A DNA stretch of 64,000 bases. It comes from Artemia franciscana. Taxonomy: Eukaryota; Arthropoda; Branchiopoda; Anostraca; Artemiidae. A program made the position numbers and the translations under genes. Positions 29,115 through 40,860 of this stretch are shown here, piece after piece. The notes under the pieces were generated by a model. That model saw nothing but the letters and a program-made list of their open reading frames with translations, did no database searches and was not told where the DNA came from. The DNA lies in the NCBI RefSeq assembly GCF_032884065.1, contig NC_088866.1, forward strand, positions 28,030,440 to 28,094,439, in the 5' to 3' direction. Position 1 is the first letter of the stretch. Each line of letters begins with the position of its first letter.

Positions 29115-32100
29115 GTGAATATATCCCAGTTCATACAATTGACTTACAAATAAAGTGAACATACCACTCAATGCCTTTTTTAATGCTCTTTACAAATATA
29201 ATAATCACTTCAATTGCAAATTCAAATTTAAGCACTCTTTGACCTAACTGAACTATAAATAAGGTAAAATTCTGGTTAATTGACTTTTTGCTATCTCAGA
29301 AAGGGTTTAGGTTAGGAAAATGAAACTTTCAGGGATGTATCTACAGACTAAATTATGTCATGGGAAGGTGTTTTGAAGCAACTACCTCCACTCCTTCTCC
29401 CTCTAGAGGGCCCTGACCTTTAAAAATATGTGTGTTATAAAAGCAAAATCTTTCAAAATAGATTTTCTGCTTAATTGAAGTACAACAAAATTGTTTTCAG
29501 CTTCATAACTCTACCCAATTCCATTTTATAAGGTTTTAAAGATATGCATACATTTCCTAAATTTTGAAAAAAAACATTGATATGGCTCAAAATTCCACTC
29601 AAATAACAGGAATAGCATTTTTAGAACTAAAGGCAGAGAAAAAACAACTAGTAACTGAAAATTAAGGTAAAATGTTGTTTTGTCAAAATTTCAATAGGTA
29701 TAGACCTGTCATGTAGGCATATTTCAAGGCCCTCTAAAGGAAGAAGGAGTGAAGGCGGGTACTTTAAAATACCTTCCCAGGGCATACTTAAGCCTGTAGA
29801 CCCATCCCTGACAGTTTCATTTTTCTAACCTAAACCCTTTCTGAGATAGCAAGAAGTCAATTAACTAGAATTTTACCATAAATAATTTTGGCCCTGAAAA
29901 AATGTTGTATTATTTTGGGTAAAATTCTAGTTTAGCTACTTTTAGCTATCTCAGAGAGGGGTTAGGTTAGGAAAATGAAACTTTCAGGGATGGGTCTACA
30001 AGTTTTTCCTTTTGGACAAAATTCTAGTTTAGTGACATTTAGCTTTCTCAGAAAAGGGTTAGGTTAGGAAAATGAAACTTTCAGGGATGGGTCTATAGGC
30101 TAAAGTATATCTCAGGAATGCATTTAAAGTACCAAAACTCCACTCCTCCTCCCTCTAGAGGGCCCTGAAATTTGCCTACATGTTTTTGGTTACCAGTTGC
30201 CTTTTCTCTGCCTTTAGTTCTCAAAATGCAATTCCTGTTATTTGAGTAGGAAAAGTATTTGCATATCTTTAAAACCTTGTAAATTGGGATTAAGCAAGTT
30301 ATAAAGGTAAAAACAGGATTGTTGTACTTCATTCAAGCAGAAGATTTTATCTCAGCAGAAAATTACCATCCTATAAGCATCACCTCTACAGTTGTTAAGG
30401 TGCTTGAGAGATTTGTTTATAAAGCTCTAATTGATCATCTTGAGGTCAATAATATCCTTTCCACATGACAACATGGATTCAGATCTGGTAGATCTGTGGA
30501 CACTAACCTCATCCAAACATATGAACTAGTGACTACACTGCTTGATAAGGGTTTTCCTGTTGACATGATTCTTCTTGATTTGTCCAATTCATTTGACAAA
30601 GTTTGTCATGAATTCCTCATAATCAAATTGAGGGCTGCAGGTGTCAATGAAGGTGTTGTACAGTGGATTATGGGCTTCCTTTCTGAAAGATCACAGAGTG
30701 TCAGAGTTTTGATTCACAAGGAACTCCTCATTTCTCTTCTCCTGCAACTGTATTAAGTGGCATGCCCCAGGGCACTATTCTTGGACCAACACTTTTCAAC
30801 TTCTCTATGTTAATGATCTATGCACCCTTCTTTCAAATCTTATTATCCTTTATGCTGATGACTCAAAACTAGTTGTAAAAGCGGCTACTACCTCTGACCA
30901 GCAATCAATTCAAACAGATCTTGACAGTCTAGGAAGATGGGCTAACATGTGGCTTCTGACTTTCAATCTTGACAAATGCCATGTAATCCATTTTGGCAAA
31001 CACAACAAGCATCATAAGTATTTCCTTCAAGACAACTTCCTTTCTGCTGTTTCCAATGAAAGAGATCTTGGGGTTATTGTAGATCACCAATTAAAGTTTA
31101 GCAGCCATGCTAAGTCTGTTTCATCTTCTGCAAATAAAACCCTTGGTATCATAAAAAGAACCATCTCCAGCTGACACCCTAGAGTTCTTATGAAGTTAAA
31201 TAAGGTGCTTGTACATCCATGCCTGGAGGTTGGAATGTCATTGGCAGCCCCTTCCTTCAAAAAAGATAAGAAGTTGCTTAAGGATGTCCAGCGTTGTCCC
31301 ACTAAGATGGTTAGCAACATGAATAAATTTCCATACAAAGAAAGACTACATCGTTTGAAGCTGCTGATGCTGACATACCAAAGGAAAAGGGGTGACATTA
31401 TTTTAACCAAAAAAATCCTCTCTAAAAACAACCTTCCTGGTCTCTTTGCACAGCCCTTGCATTCTGGTACTAGAGAACATTCATTGAAGCTCTCCATGCA
31501 GCATTACACAAGTGGACATAGAAGCCACTTCTTCAGCCAAAGAATCATCAATATGTGGAACCAGCTCTCTGAAGAAACAGTTTCTGCTACTTCAACTGAC
31601 ATGGTCAAGTCCCACCTTGATAGGGAATGGCTCTGCCAGGAGTTCCTTTACAATTGGGAAGCTGCAGAGTCCTCCACAAGAGTCTAATCTAACAGCCACA
31701 ATCTACACCAAACAAATTCTTTTTTTCATGGAGCATCATAAGTATGGATAATCCTTATATTGCTCCAAGCTGCAATTTAAGGTAAAAGGTTTCACTTTTA
31801 TAACACACATATTTTTAAAGATCATCAAAGGTCAGGACCCTCTAGAGGAAGAGGGAGTAGAGGTAGGTACTTCAAAATACCTTCCCAGGACATACTTTAG
31901 CCTGTAGACCCATCCCTGAAAGATTCATTTTCCTAACCTAACCCCTTTCCAAGATAGCCAAAAGTCACTAAACTAGAATTTTACCAAAGTGCTTAAACTT
32001 GAATTTGTAATAGAAGCAATTATTATATTTGTAAAGAATATAAAAAAAGGCATCAAGTGGTATGTTCAAAGTTTGAAACCTGTTCTAAACCATTTTAATA

Positions 32101-32262
32101 CCCTATATTTTGGTCATTTTTAAAAACTCAAAAAGTGCTTAAATTTGAATTTGCAATAGAAGTGATTATTATATTTGTAAAGAGCATAAAAAAGGCATCA
32201 AGTGATATATTCACTTTATTGGTAAGTCAATTATATGAACTGTGATACATTTGCTGAATTAG
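29115..32262. repeat. Long inverted-repeat structure enclosing a CR1-like LINE
   Basis: The left arm (29115-29440) and right arm (31785-32262) are inverted copies. Shared words include CAGTTCATA.AATTGACTTAC, TCTTTACAAATATAATAATC and GGTTAGGAAAATGAAACTTTC. The right arm has an internal partial duplication. Further copies of the GGTTAGGAAAATGAAACTTTC-containing unit occur inside at 29690-29880 (inverted), 29920-30000 and 30000-30200 (direct). Together they form a palindrome-prone cluster of a dispersed non-coding family around the LINE. Confidence 0.6.
30361..31690 (+). pseudogene. CR1-like LINE reverse transcriptase, 5'-truncated
   Basis: The frame starts at NYHPISITSTVVKVLE and QHGFRSGRS, passes motif A (MILLDLSNSFDKVCHEFL) and shifts frame near 30750-30800. 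It retains an intact ILYADDSKL block (YADD at 30851-30862), then CHVIHFGKHN and ERDLGVIVDHQLKFSSHA. A TGA at 31172 interrupts the frame before the thumb and C-terminal region (FSQRIINMWNQLSE) ends at 31687. A second stop sits at 30466 (ST*QHGF). The endonuclease domain is absent. Fusion of the remaining frames would resemble CR1/L2-type ORF2 C-terminal halves. Confidence 0.7.
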
Positions 32263-32937
32263 GACAGTTGCAAATGTATTGAGAGAACAATTCTAGCTAT
32301 AATATACAGAATAATTGTAATTAGCCCATTTTGGCTGCAATTCTATTGTAGGCTTTTTCCTTCCCACCTTGTGTGTTAATTTGTCTATGTAGCCCAAATT
32401 ATATATTAACTAAGTGTTTTCCTTTTCTTAGTTTCAAACAGTTAATTCAATTTAAGGGTACATAGGTTGAAACACGAGTAATTTAGTCTATAGAAAATAT
32501 ATAATTTGGGCTTTATATTTGCATGTAAGAGGAGGGGGTTGAGGGTTAATTACTGTACAAATACAGTAAAAAATTCTTAACCATTGCCATTTTGTATATT
32601 CTGTAGCAAGTATTGTTTTTTAGCTTATTTCCTTCTCAACAGCCCAAATTCTAGGCTACTAGACACATTTAAACTCAAACAAAACTGTAAAAATGGCAAT
32701 CTAAAATTGTGTTTCATTTTGCTTTAAGATGTCTCCTTCTAAAGAGTTGTAAAGAGATTGTTGACACCGACTGAAGTTAGACTACAATCTACAAACTCAA
32801 GTTATTACCTTAAATTGCAACTTGGGGCAATTGAAGGATTTTCTATCCTGTAGCACTGCTCAGCATTTCTTCAAAAATTGCCATGTGGATTGATTTGGAA
32901 TTGTTTTGAATATTAAGTTGGTTTTATTAACTAGGGT
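32263..32937. other. Intergenic spacer between LINE copies
   Basis: No coding signal. The word GATGTCTCCTTCTAAAGAG (32729-32747) pairs with 29053-29071 as described above. Confidence 0.35.
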
Positions 32938-34640
32938 TTATGCTCTGGTCTGGGACTCCAAGGTGTCCCATTCCTTGTCAAGTGAGACTTTGAATTCTTT
33001 GACAGTCTTACTGGATACAGTATGATTGCTCAGGGAGTTCCACTGGTCTACTACCTGGCTGGTTAGGAAGTGATGGCATTCCCTCCATTGAGCATTGATG
33101 TTTATGAGCTTCTTAGAATGACCCCTTGTCCACTGTGATGAATCAATGAAAAAGAGACCATGAATTAGATTGTTGTGAATCAATTTGTAAGTGTTAATCA
33201 TGTCACCCCTTTTTCTTTAGTACGTCATACTGCATAAGTTCAGAGTTTTGCAGTCTCATTGGGTAAGGAAGATGTTGGCACCTGTCTACTATCTTTGTTG
33301 CTCTCCTCTGTACTTTCTCTATCATGTCCTTGTCCACTTTGTAGAAGGGAGATGCAATTGACATGCCAGTTTCTAGCCTTGGTCTGACAAGACCATGTAT
33401 AGCTTGGTGATAGTTTGTGGAGATCTAGTTGTGAATGTTTGCTTAATTGTCCCTAAAGCGCAGTTTGCACTAGGTACAACCTTTTCAGTATGACTTTGAA
33501 ACTTTAACTGGCAGTCAACTATGACACCCAAGTCTCTTTTCTCTGTACCTGTAACTAGGGGCTCTCTTTGACCAGTTATTTGGTTTTGCATGGTTTAAAT
33601 ATGTTTTTGATTTTTATTGCCAAAATGTAAAACTTTACATTTACTTGAATTAAATTGAAGTAGTCATTGTCTAGACTAGTCATCCAGCTTGTCAAAATCG
33701 GCTTGGATTGAGGCAGCCTTCACCCAAGATGATCAAATGGAACTATGAGTTTTTAAACAAACTCAGACACAAGGGACACTAGCAGCCTCTGCCTGTTTCA
33801 AACAGGCAATGATTTGTAGGCAATTTGTGTTTCACAGGGAGTTAGCATTTGGTAAATTAGCACTAGTGCACAGCAAGCTGAAGGGGATTTGAATATTTGA
33901 GAGGAGTGCAGTAAGGGTAGAAATGCATAATGGAAGGTCAATTTTTTTCCATTCACTTTTATAACACAACTTCTTATCAAGCTTACTGCCAGTTATGGGC
34001 AACCAGGATTGCGAAAAAATAAATGGAGATGTTTAAGGATACTGGGAGATGGTTGTAATCATGCTCATCCTTGTCCACATGAATATCAGAGGAAGTCACT
34101 GTAGCAGAGCATGCACAATGGTCAGTGTTGTGTAGAGTTTCACTGTTATGAGTGTACGTGTCTCTAGAACCTTTTGGGACAATACAGAAACCAGCAGTTA
34201 AAGACTCTGAAATAACTCCAGCATGGTTTGAATTATTGCATAAATCACAGTTGAAGTTGCCCATTAGAAGCCAATTGTATCCGTGACTTTCAATATTTTT
34301 GGTCAGATTACTGATGGAGGAGCAGACAGTTGCAAGTATTGTCAGAGAAGACATTAAATTCTGGTTATAAGGAAGGTAAACATTCACCAGTACAAGATTA
34401 CTAATTAAGCCAAATTAACTAATTAAACTAATTAGCCAAAAAATTATCAGCCAAGGGGTATAATACAAGAGTGAGGGACAAGGATTGTTTAACTAGGCAA
34501 GCAAGTCCACCCATGGGTTGCCCTCTGGTTTTTGAGCATTTGTTGTATAAACATTGTGATCATCACATCTACAGAGCTAATTGATACTGACTTGTGGTAG
34601 AAAATGCTCTTGGAGAGAAAAGACTTCAAAATCGTTTAAT
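32938..34640 (-). pseudogene. Antisense CR1-like LINE, internally deleted
   Basis: Reading right to left, an endonuclease-like piece (34387-33983) has VYLPYNQNLMSSL, a catalytic GNFNCD (usual GDFN) and a DH-like end. After a gap the RT C-terminal part follows: KRDLGVIVDCQLKFQSH (33535-33480), SIASPFYKVDKDMIEKVQRR (33355-33300) and TSQVVDQWNSLSNHTV (33070-33010), ending at 32938. The RT catalytic core is missing. It is the same general type as the copy at 30361-31690. Confidence 0.65.
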
Positions 34641-34894
34641 TTTTGGCTATCTTAATGATCTTTGTCCTTTGTGCCATTGATGTTGAATGAACATTAGGTT
34701 AAATCAATATTGGCAGTCATTTCTTTGCATTTTGGATTTTTTGAGAACATCCTGAATGACACAACACTTAAGACTGATAGCAAAATGAACATTCCGGCAG
34801 TTATCCCCATGACAAAGATTCCCTAAGTATGGTTGTCAAAATTGTTCCAATATAATTGAACAAAGTAAAACAGTTCAAAATAGGGATGATGCCT

Positions 34895-34990
34895 TTTTAT
34901 TGACAGTGAATAGATATAAAATTATTTAACTGGATATTTTGAACACATATACAGTGTTCATCATCAGCAGTAAAACTAAAAGACATGAAT
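34895..34990 (-). other. Hammerhead-ribozyme-like motif at the PLE 3' end (candidate)
   Basis: Minus strand reads CTGATGA, then TGAACAC-TGTATAT-GTGTTCA (a perfect 7-bp stem with loop), then AAATATCC. This is the order CUGAUGA / stem II / (G)AAA of a hammerhead core, with the first G of GAAA changed to A. Penelope-like elements are known to carry minimal hammerheads. Stems I and III are not convincing, so it is probably a decayed relic. Confidence 0.3.
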
Positions 34991-35715
34991 AAAAATAAAC
35001 AAAATTTATACCTAATAAACTAATTACATATAGTTTATTGCTCTTATTTTTTTTCAATGCAACAGCCGAGGCCAATCTCTTTGACCTTTTTGGTTCCGGT
35101 TCATTAGAATTCTCTGACATATTACGTGGACAGAGGTCATAGCTCTTAGGTGAGGTGATATTTACTTTATTTGACCTCGGTAAATTATCATAAATTGATT
35201 TCAGTCCAAATTCGCCTGTATCTCTGTTTATGGAATTATTGTTGAATAGAATTTTTTTAATTTCGATTGTTTCCCTGAAAGTTTGCTTTAAACCTTGGTC
35301 CCTAGAAATCAAAGAAACATTTTCAAACAAAATAAAATGATTTGGAAAATTAAAGATATGCTCCAAGAGGGCTGACGTGAAATCTTCAGGTTTGGTATTT
35401 TGGTTTAAAGACAATGAAATAGAATTATGATGTTGTAGCAATCTCGTTTTTAAATTCTGGTTAGTACGTCCCACATAAGAGCGTCCACAATTACATGGAA
35501 TTTTATAAACCCCACTTTGTTGCTCTACGGAAGTCCCATCCTTTCCAGAATTTAAAAAACTAGCCAAAGTATTACTACCTCTTAAAGCTACCTTTAAACC
35601 ATTATTTTGTAAAATTCTTTTAAGTTTTTCACTCAAACCTGGAGCATATGGTAGAGAACAAAAAATATCTTTCTTTTCTGTTGTTTCCAGAATATTGTCA
35701 GAACATTCCAGAAAT
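34926..35715 (-). pseudogene. Penelope-like element, GIY-YIG endonuclease end
   Basis: Open on the minus strand from about 35715. It starts with a typical linker (PYAPGLSEKLKRILQNNGLK), then GVYKIPCNCGRSYVGRTNQN, which is the GIY-YIG-type core with the PLE Cys pair (CNC). The Arg (TRLLQH) and the Glu of the nuclease appear further on (RETIEIKKILF). The C-terminal part is basic (KRSKRLASAVALKKNKS). The RT domain is absent, so the element is 5'-truncated. The open frame runs into what is probably 3' UTR. Confidence 0.7.
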
Positions 35716-36420
35716 TTTTTCCTTCAAAGTTATATAATTGAACAATTAATAAGGTAACAAATAGAGCATTTGGAAAGAAACCCTTACCTTCAGCATATAT
35801 TGCTACACTTCAAGCTGAGGCTAATGCAGAAAGTATTATGATAAATGTCAAATATAATTACTGGAATATTTTGTAAGCAATCTATTTAGAGAAACGCTAA
35901 AACCCAGCTTCCAGAAGCTCTTAAGCCACATTTATGGGGGAAAAAAACCCTAACTCTCTTCACTATAAAATAACTTTTAAGCATGTTTGTCTGATAATGC
36001 AAAGACAAATCTATAAAAGCAGATATTTGTATGTTTGGTATGTTATACATATATTATTGAAAAATAAAAGAAGCTGAATTTATTCATAACTTTTTTTCAT
36101 TTAAAAGGTTGTAACCAACACCCATAGTGTGCCCATCACCACAAACACCAATCGTGTTTATTAGTCTTGTCCAGGATCTGAGTATATCTCAATCCGTTTT
36201 ACAAACAGAAATTATTAACAGGGAGGAATAACATGATACTTCATACTCAGACTAGTTTCAGGAAACACCATTCACCAACAGATTTTTTTCTCTCTTTAGC
36301 AAAATCTTTTTTGTTGAACTTTTTGGGACTTTATGGATGCATGTAATAATGTGGATCAACAAATTCCAATTCCCAACCTTGAGATCTTGAATACCCCCAG
36401 TGTTTCTACTTTTTGTGTAG
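35716..36420. other. Intergenic, no supported feature
   Basis: AT-rich without recognised gene or repeat ends. Confidence 0.35.
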
Positions 36421-38020
36421 TTTTTTATTCATAATAGATATTTTATTGTTCAGAATGGTACAGTCTCTCCTCAAAAATGCCTAGAGCAAAAGTCTTCCAC
36501 ATCATTCCACAAAAACAAAAGTCTCATCATCATTCCGTACAGCACATAACTGACTCTTGTATATCATGACAATCATATAAATTGGAGAATCCATGATAAC
36601 ATAGTATTCTCAATAGTGAGTCTCTATGGACTGAGTCAAATGCCTTCAAAATTCAATGAAGGCAATAATAATCTTGTTCTGCTATTCATTTGCTTCTTCC
36701 ATAAGTACCCTCAAACTAAATATCAAAACAGTGTACAATCTCCCTGCTTAAAACCCATGTTGCTCATTTCTTAGTATTGCATCAACTTTTGGCTGAATGC
36801 AGTTCAGTAGTACTTGGCAGAAAATTTTACTCCCAGTTATTGCAGTTGGTTTCTCTGCCTTTCTTAAAGAGCTTGACAATAACCCATTTCTTCCAATTGA
36901 TGGGAATATTTTCAGTTTCTCATATCTGAGTAAGAGTCTGGTGAAGGGGCTTGGCCATGACTTCAGCTCACTGTTTCAAGAGTTCAGGCTGTAAACTGTC
37001 AACTCCTGCAGATTTACCCTCCATAAGCTTATACAATACTGTATTGACTTCAAGCAAGCCTATAGATTCTTTGCTTATGTCAAGTTGGAAGAATGGAGAC
37101 TCAGCTAGAGTGGATACAGAGTTTTTAGGCAGCAGAAAGTTTAGTACCTCATTAAAGCATTCTTTTTATCTCTTATCAATGTCTTCCTTTTTTGTAGGAA
37201 GTTGGCCAGCCTTTCATTCGATTGCAGGAGCTGGCTTTCTGAAATCTCTGCTAATTTCCTTTTACAATTCCAACTTTCTGCTCTTTTACAATTCCAATAT
37301 GATTTTGGCCTCTTTTAGGTCATTCATAAGTTTCCAAGATTTGTTGCCCACTTCTCTTTTTGCATACCCAATGTTTTCTTTGGAAATGCATCCCACATGC
37401 ATTGTACAATAGACTCAATTTCTTGTTCACTGTTGCAGTGGTGTCTTCAGTTGAAAGACTTGCAAATCTGTTAGCAAGATTTACACAGCACACTTTTCAA
37501 AGACTCAGGTCCTGGAGCTTCTGGATGTCAAAGGACTTGATAGTGTTTATGCACTTCCTCATGGTCTTCAGCTGAAGTTCGAAACTGGCAATCACCAGTT
37601 GGTGCTTGGAGTATGAATCTGTACCATGGTAAGTTTGCACATCCTCCAGCGATCGTCTACAATGCTTTTTCACTGATAAGTGGACAATCTGGCTTCTTGT
37701 AGTGCTGTCAGGTGAAGTCCAAGTATATCTGTGTACTTTATGGCGGGGGAACCATAAGCCACCTATTATCAGGCTACATCTAGCACACATATCAACCAGA
37801 CGCGCTCCATTGTCATTGATAAGACCCAGGCATATTGGGCTAGCACACCAGGCACGACACTATTATCACTACCAACTTTGGTTTTAAAGTCGCTACATAT
37901 AACTAATACAATGTTCTTAGGGAATATTTGAATAGTTCTAATCACACACTCTAGACGACCAGGTTGTGTGCCAGGATTAACAGTCCTAAAATTCCAAAAC
38001 GCAAGAAAAAAAAGGTTCAT
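36420..38020 (-). pseudogene. Antisense EN-RT LINE (craniofacial-development-protein-2-like endonuclease)
   Basis: Right to left on the minus strand: an endonuclease start with TVNPGTQPGRLECVIRT (38000-37940), VLVICSDFKTKVGSDNS (usual GDFNAKVG), IGGLWFPRHKVHRYTWTSP (37780-37715) and a basic linker to about 37500. The RT N-terminal half then reads NWKKWVIVKLFKKGRETNC (near 36880) and LKAFDSVHRDSLLRI (near 36640, motif A with FDSVHR). Several stops and shifts occur and it ends before the YADD block. This is an RTE-like element distinct from the 63365 copy. The open + strand frames over it are shadows. Confidence 0.6.
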
Positions 38021-40860
38021 TTGCTGTAAAAAATTATGTCCGGTGAAGGTCAGTAGTCATTTCCTGAGGAATCAAGTTAGGTCTGAGGCTTTTCGTTGTT
38101 GTTTCGAAAATCATCCAAAATTTTACAAGGATAGGGGAGTAGCCTATTGCCCAACCCTCCTTTTTTCCTCGCTTAGGACATGATGCTCTCCAAGCCCCAA
38201 GAGGCAAGGATTCTAACAGGCAGAGTTAGAAACCCCAATTGCTAAGTTTCTCCTTATAGAAAGCAGACTATCAACAATATTAGAATGAAAAAAGTTTCTC
38301 CCAATAATTACCTCAAAAATTAAAGTTAGTTGGTCATGCATGTTGCAAAACTGCCTAAGATATGCATCCATGTTCAGAGGCATCACAAATGAATTTCAAG
38401 ATCAACAAAAATTCTTATCTCTGGCTGAATCTGTTGTCCCCACTCCCCTTAAGTCCTCCATGGATTTGAATATTTCCCATAGTAAATACTTACTTCTCAT
38501 ATTTGACAAAAGAACTCGTCCCCATCCAATATGTCTGGAAAAAATAGCTGAAGTAAATAAAATTATATATAAAGCAAATACATTTTAGCATTTCCTGATT
38601 TTTATTGATGGGTCAAAATGAAAGAAAAGATGTTATGTGGGATATATCTTCCCTTCCTTTATATTACAATGTATGAGAAATTGTTTGATTGTTTATCTAT
38701 TATGTCAATTCACTTAAATGTCATTGTTATGACCCCAGGATATGTTTCAACTAATTACCCATCTAGTTCTAACATAAAAAAGTATTTAATACAGTCAGAT
38801 TCTACGTCAAGCCATGGGAGTTGGACATAGATATTTTTCATTGTCTTGCTGTCAAAAATGCATTTACTTATAGGTGTATAATGACACATTTCCAGTATAT
38901 TCCAAGCCTCTCAGACATTATGGGTAATCATTGATCAGATGAAATTTCTTATGCAAATTCCTAAGCATTGACCGCCAAAGTAGAAACTCCATCCTCCTCA
39001 GAGATATATGTATATGAACATTCTCAGAGGCCCCTTTGGCAAATTATAACCTAAGCTTATCTCCATTTTCCAATAAGTATTATCCGAAAATGTGCCATAG
39101 AGCATGTGCAGGGTCAAATAAGTTTAACCTGTAGGCTTTCTCATATGAATGTCTAAATGAATTTTATTTATAGCCCACCATAGAATAAAAGAAATGGGCG
39201 GAGTAACAACAAGAAAAAAAATCTACTAGTAAGGAACTTCATATTCACATATGTATAAAGCACAAAAATCGATCATTCAGCAAATGGCATTTTAGATCAA
39301 GTATGTACATAGCATAATTAGAAAGATCATTTAGAGCTTCTACCCGATCATGATCTTTGAGCTTGGGCAGCTGCATTAAAATATTGCAAAGCTTATGCTC
39401 AGTCTCCAGGTATGTATTTCTGGTAGAAAGAGAAAGTTGGAGGAGAAACTTCCAGTACTTGAAAAAAGCTGATCTAACTCTTAGTTTCTCTGTGCTAGAT
39501 ACCCTGTTCCACATGTGTAAAAACTAATAGTTGAAATAACTGGTAAAGCAACTGCTGCATAAAAACGAAATTTTTTTTTATTTAGAAAGAATTTCAGAGA
39601 AGCAACTTTTACATAACTTATTCTCAAATTCGTTATAACACTATCAACTATTAGTTTGACTGTTTTTTATATTTCTTCCATATGTTACACAAAGGTACTT
39701 CAGAGAATGACTTGAAAATGCAGTCATCTACAATTACAACAACGCTACTGTGCACCCCGCACATACAGAACAGTTCATAAATGAGGAACTCATTCATCGT
39801 CATTTTGCAGATTCTGCAATATAAGAAATGTAACACTGAATTATTGACTATACGTCTTCAAATGTAATGTGCTAATGCCTGTACAGGATACCCTTCAAAG
39901 TAAACTGTTTAAGGGCTTTTAACACCAAAAATTTCAACATCAGTTAAAAGCATGGCTTACCTAACCTACACACAGGGGAATATACTGGAAATATACACCT
40001 GGATTATCCAGTTCCTGGAATCCAAAGAGTTACTGCAGGACATACCATTAGCTGCTTCTTTAAGATGGGCTGATCAAATCTAAACAAAGGGTACTGAACT
40101 TTAAATATTCATTTGGATTATCCAGTTCCTGATGCCTAAATAGCTGCTCAGCACATATAACTAACTTCCACCTGTAATAGTTCAACACATTTCACACAAA
40201 GAGATAAAAGGAAAAGGGTTAAATAGTCTTCAATGAAGAGCCCACATTTCACCTAACTTTATAATAATTTTTTTAAAAACTTTATAAAAACTGTAATAAT
40301 GCATAACTGTTTAATGCGTAATTGTAATTTGCGATATATAACTGTGTAACATATATTTATGTAAATGTATATATAAAAAATGTAATGTATAACAATGAGC
40401 AATGATGGACAGAGTATGGAGCTGTTCCTTGCTCAACCATCACTCTTTAAGCTAAAGTTTAACTTTTTGTCACAATTCTTTAACAAAGACTGCTCAAACA
40501 CAAAGACCTGTTTGTTTTGAAGAGAAGTATTTTTATATGGCATTAATATTTTTGCGTAAAGAGCGAGGGCAGATGAAGGGAATAGACCCCATCATAAAAA
40601 AAATTATGTTTGTTTTAATGTTGGTTCTTAATTTGAGCTGGAAAAACTTTTTTTTTTTTAATTTAGTAACAAGTAGAAACAGATTCGAATCATAAGGAAG
40701 TTTTGAGTGTTGTTGATTAATTGTGTGTTGATGTTGGTGTTTCTTTGGGAGGGTGGAGTAGGGCATGTGGTTTTTATGGCACTTGGTATTAACCAAGTAA
40801 CATATAGCAATTGAAAATTCTGTCAGTCTGTCTGTCGGTCCCGGTTTTGCCACTTTAGGC
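38021..40860. other. Intergenic, no supported gene
   Basis: AT-rich. A short direct repeat (GGATTATCCAGTTCCTG) recurs at 40002 and 40115. The word GAGCGAGGGCAGATGA near 40560 resembles the AAAGAGCGAGG words of the 1.5-kb insertion repeat. Confidence 0.35.

Noticed and set aside
36797..37575. Open + strand frames of 65-153 codons
   Set aside because: They are shadows of the antisense LINE endonuclease and RT.
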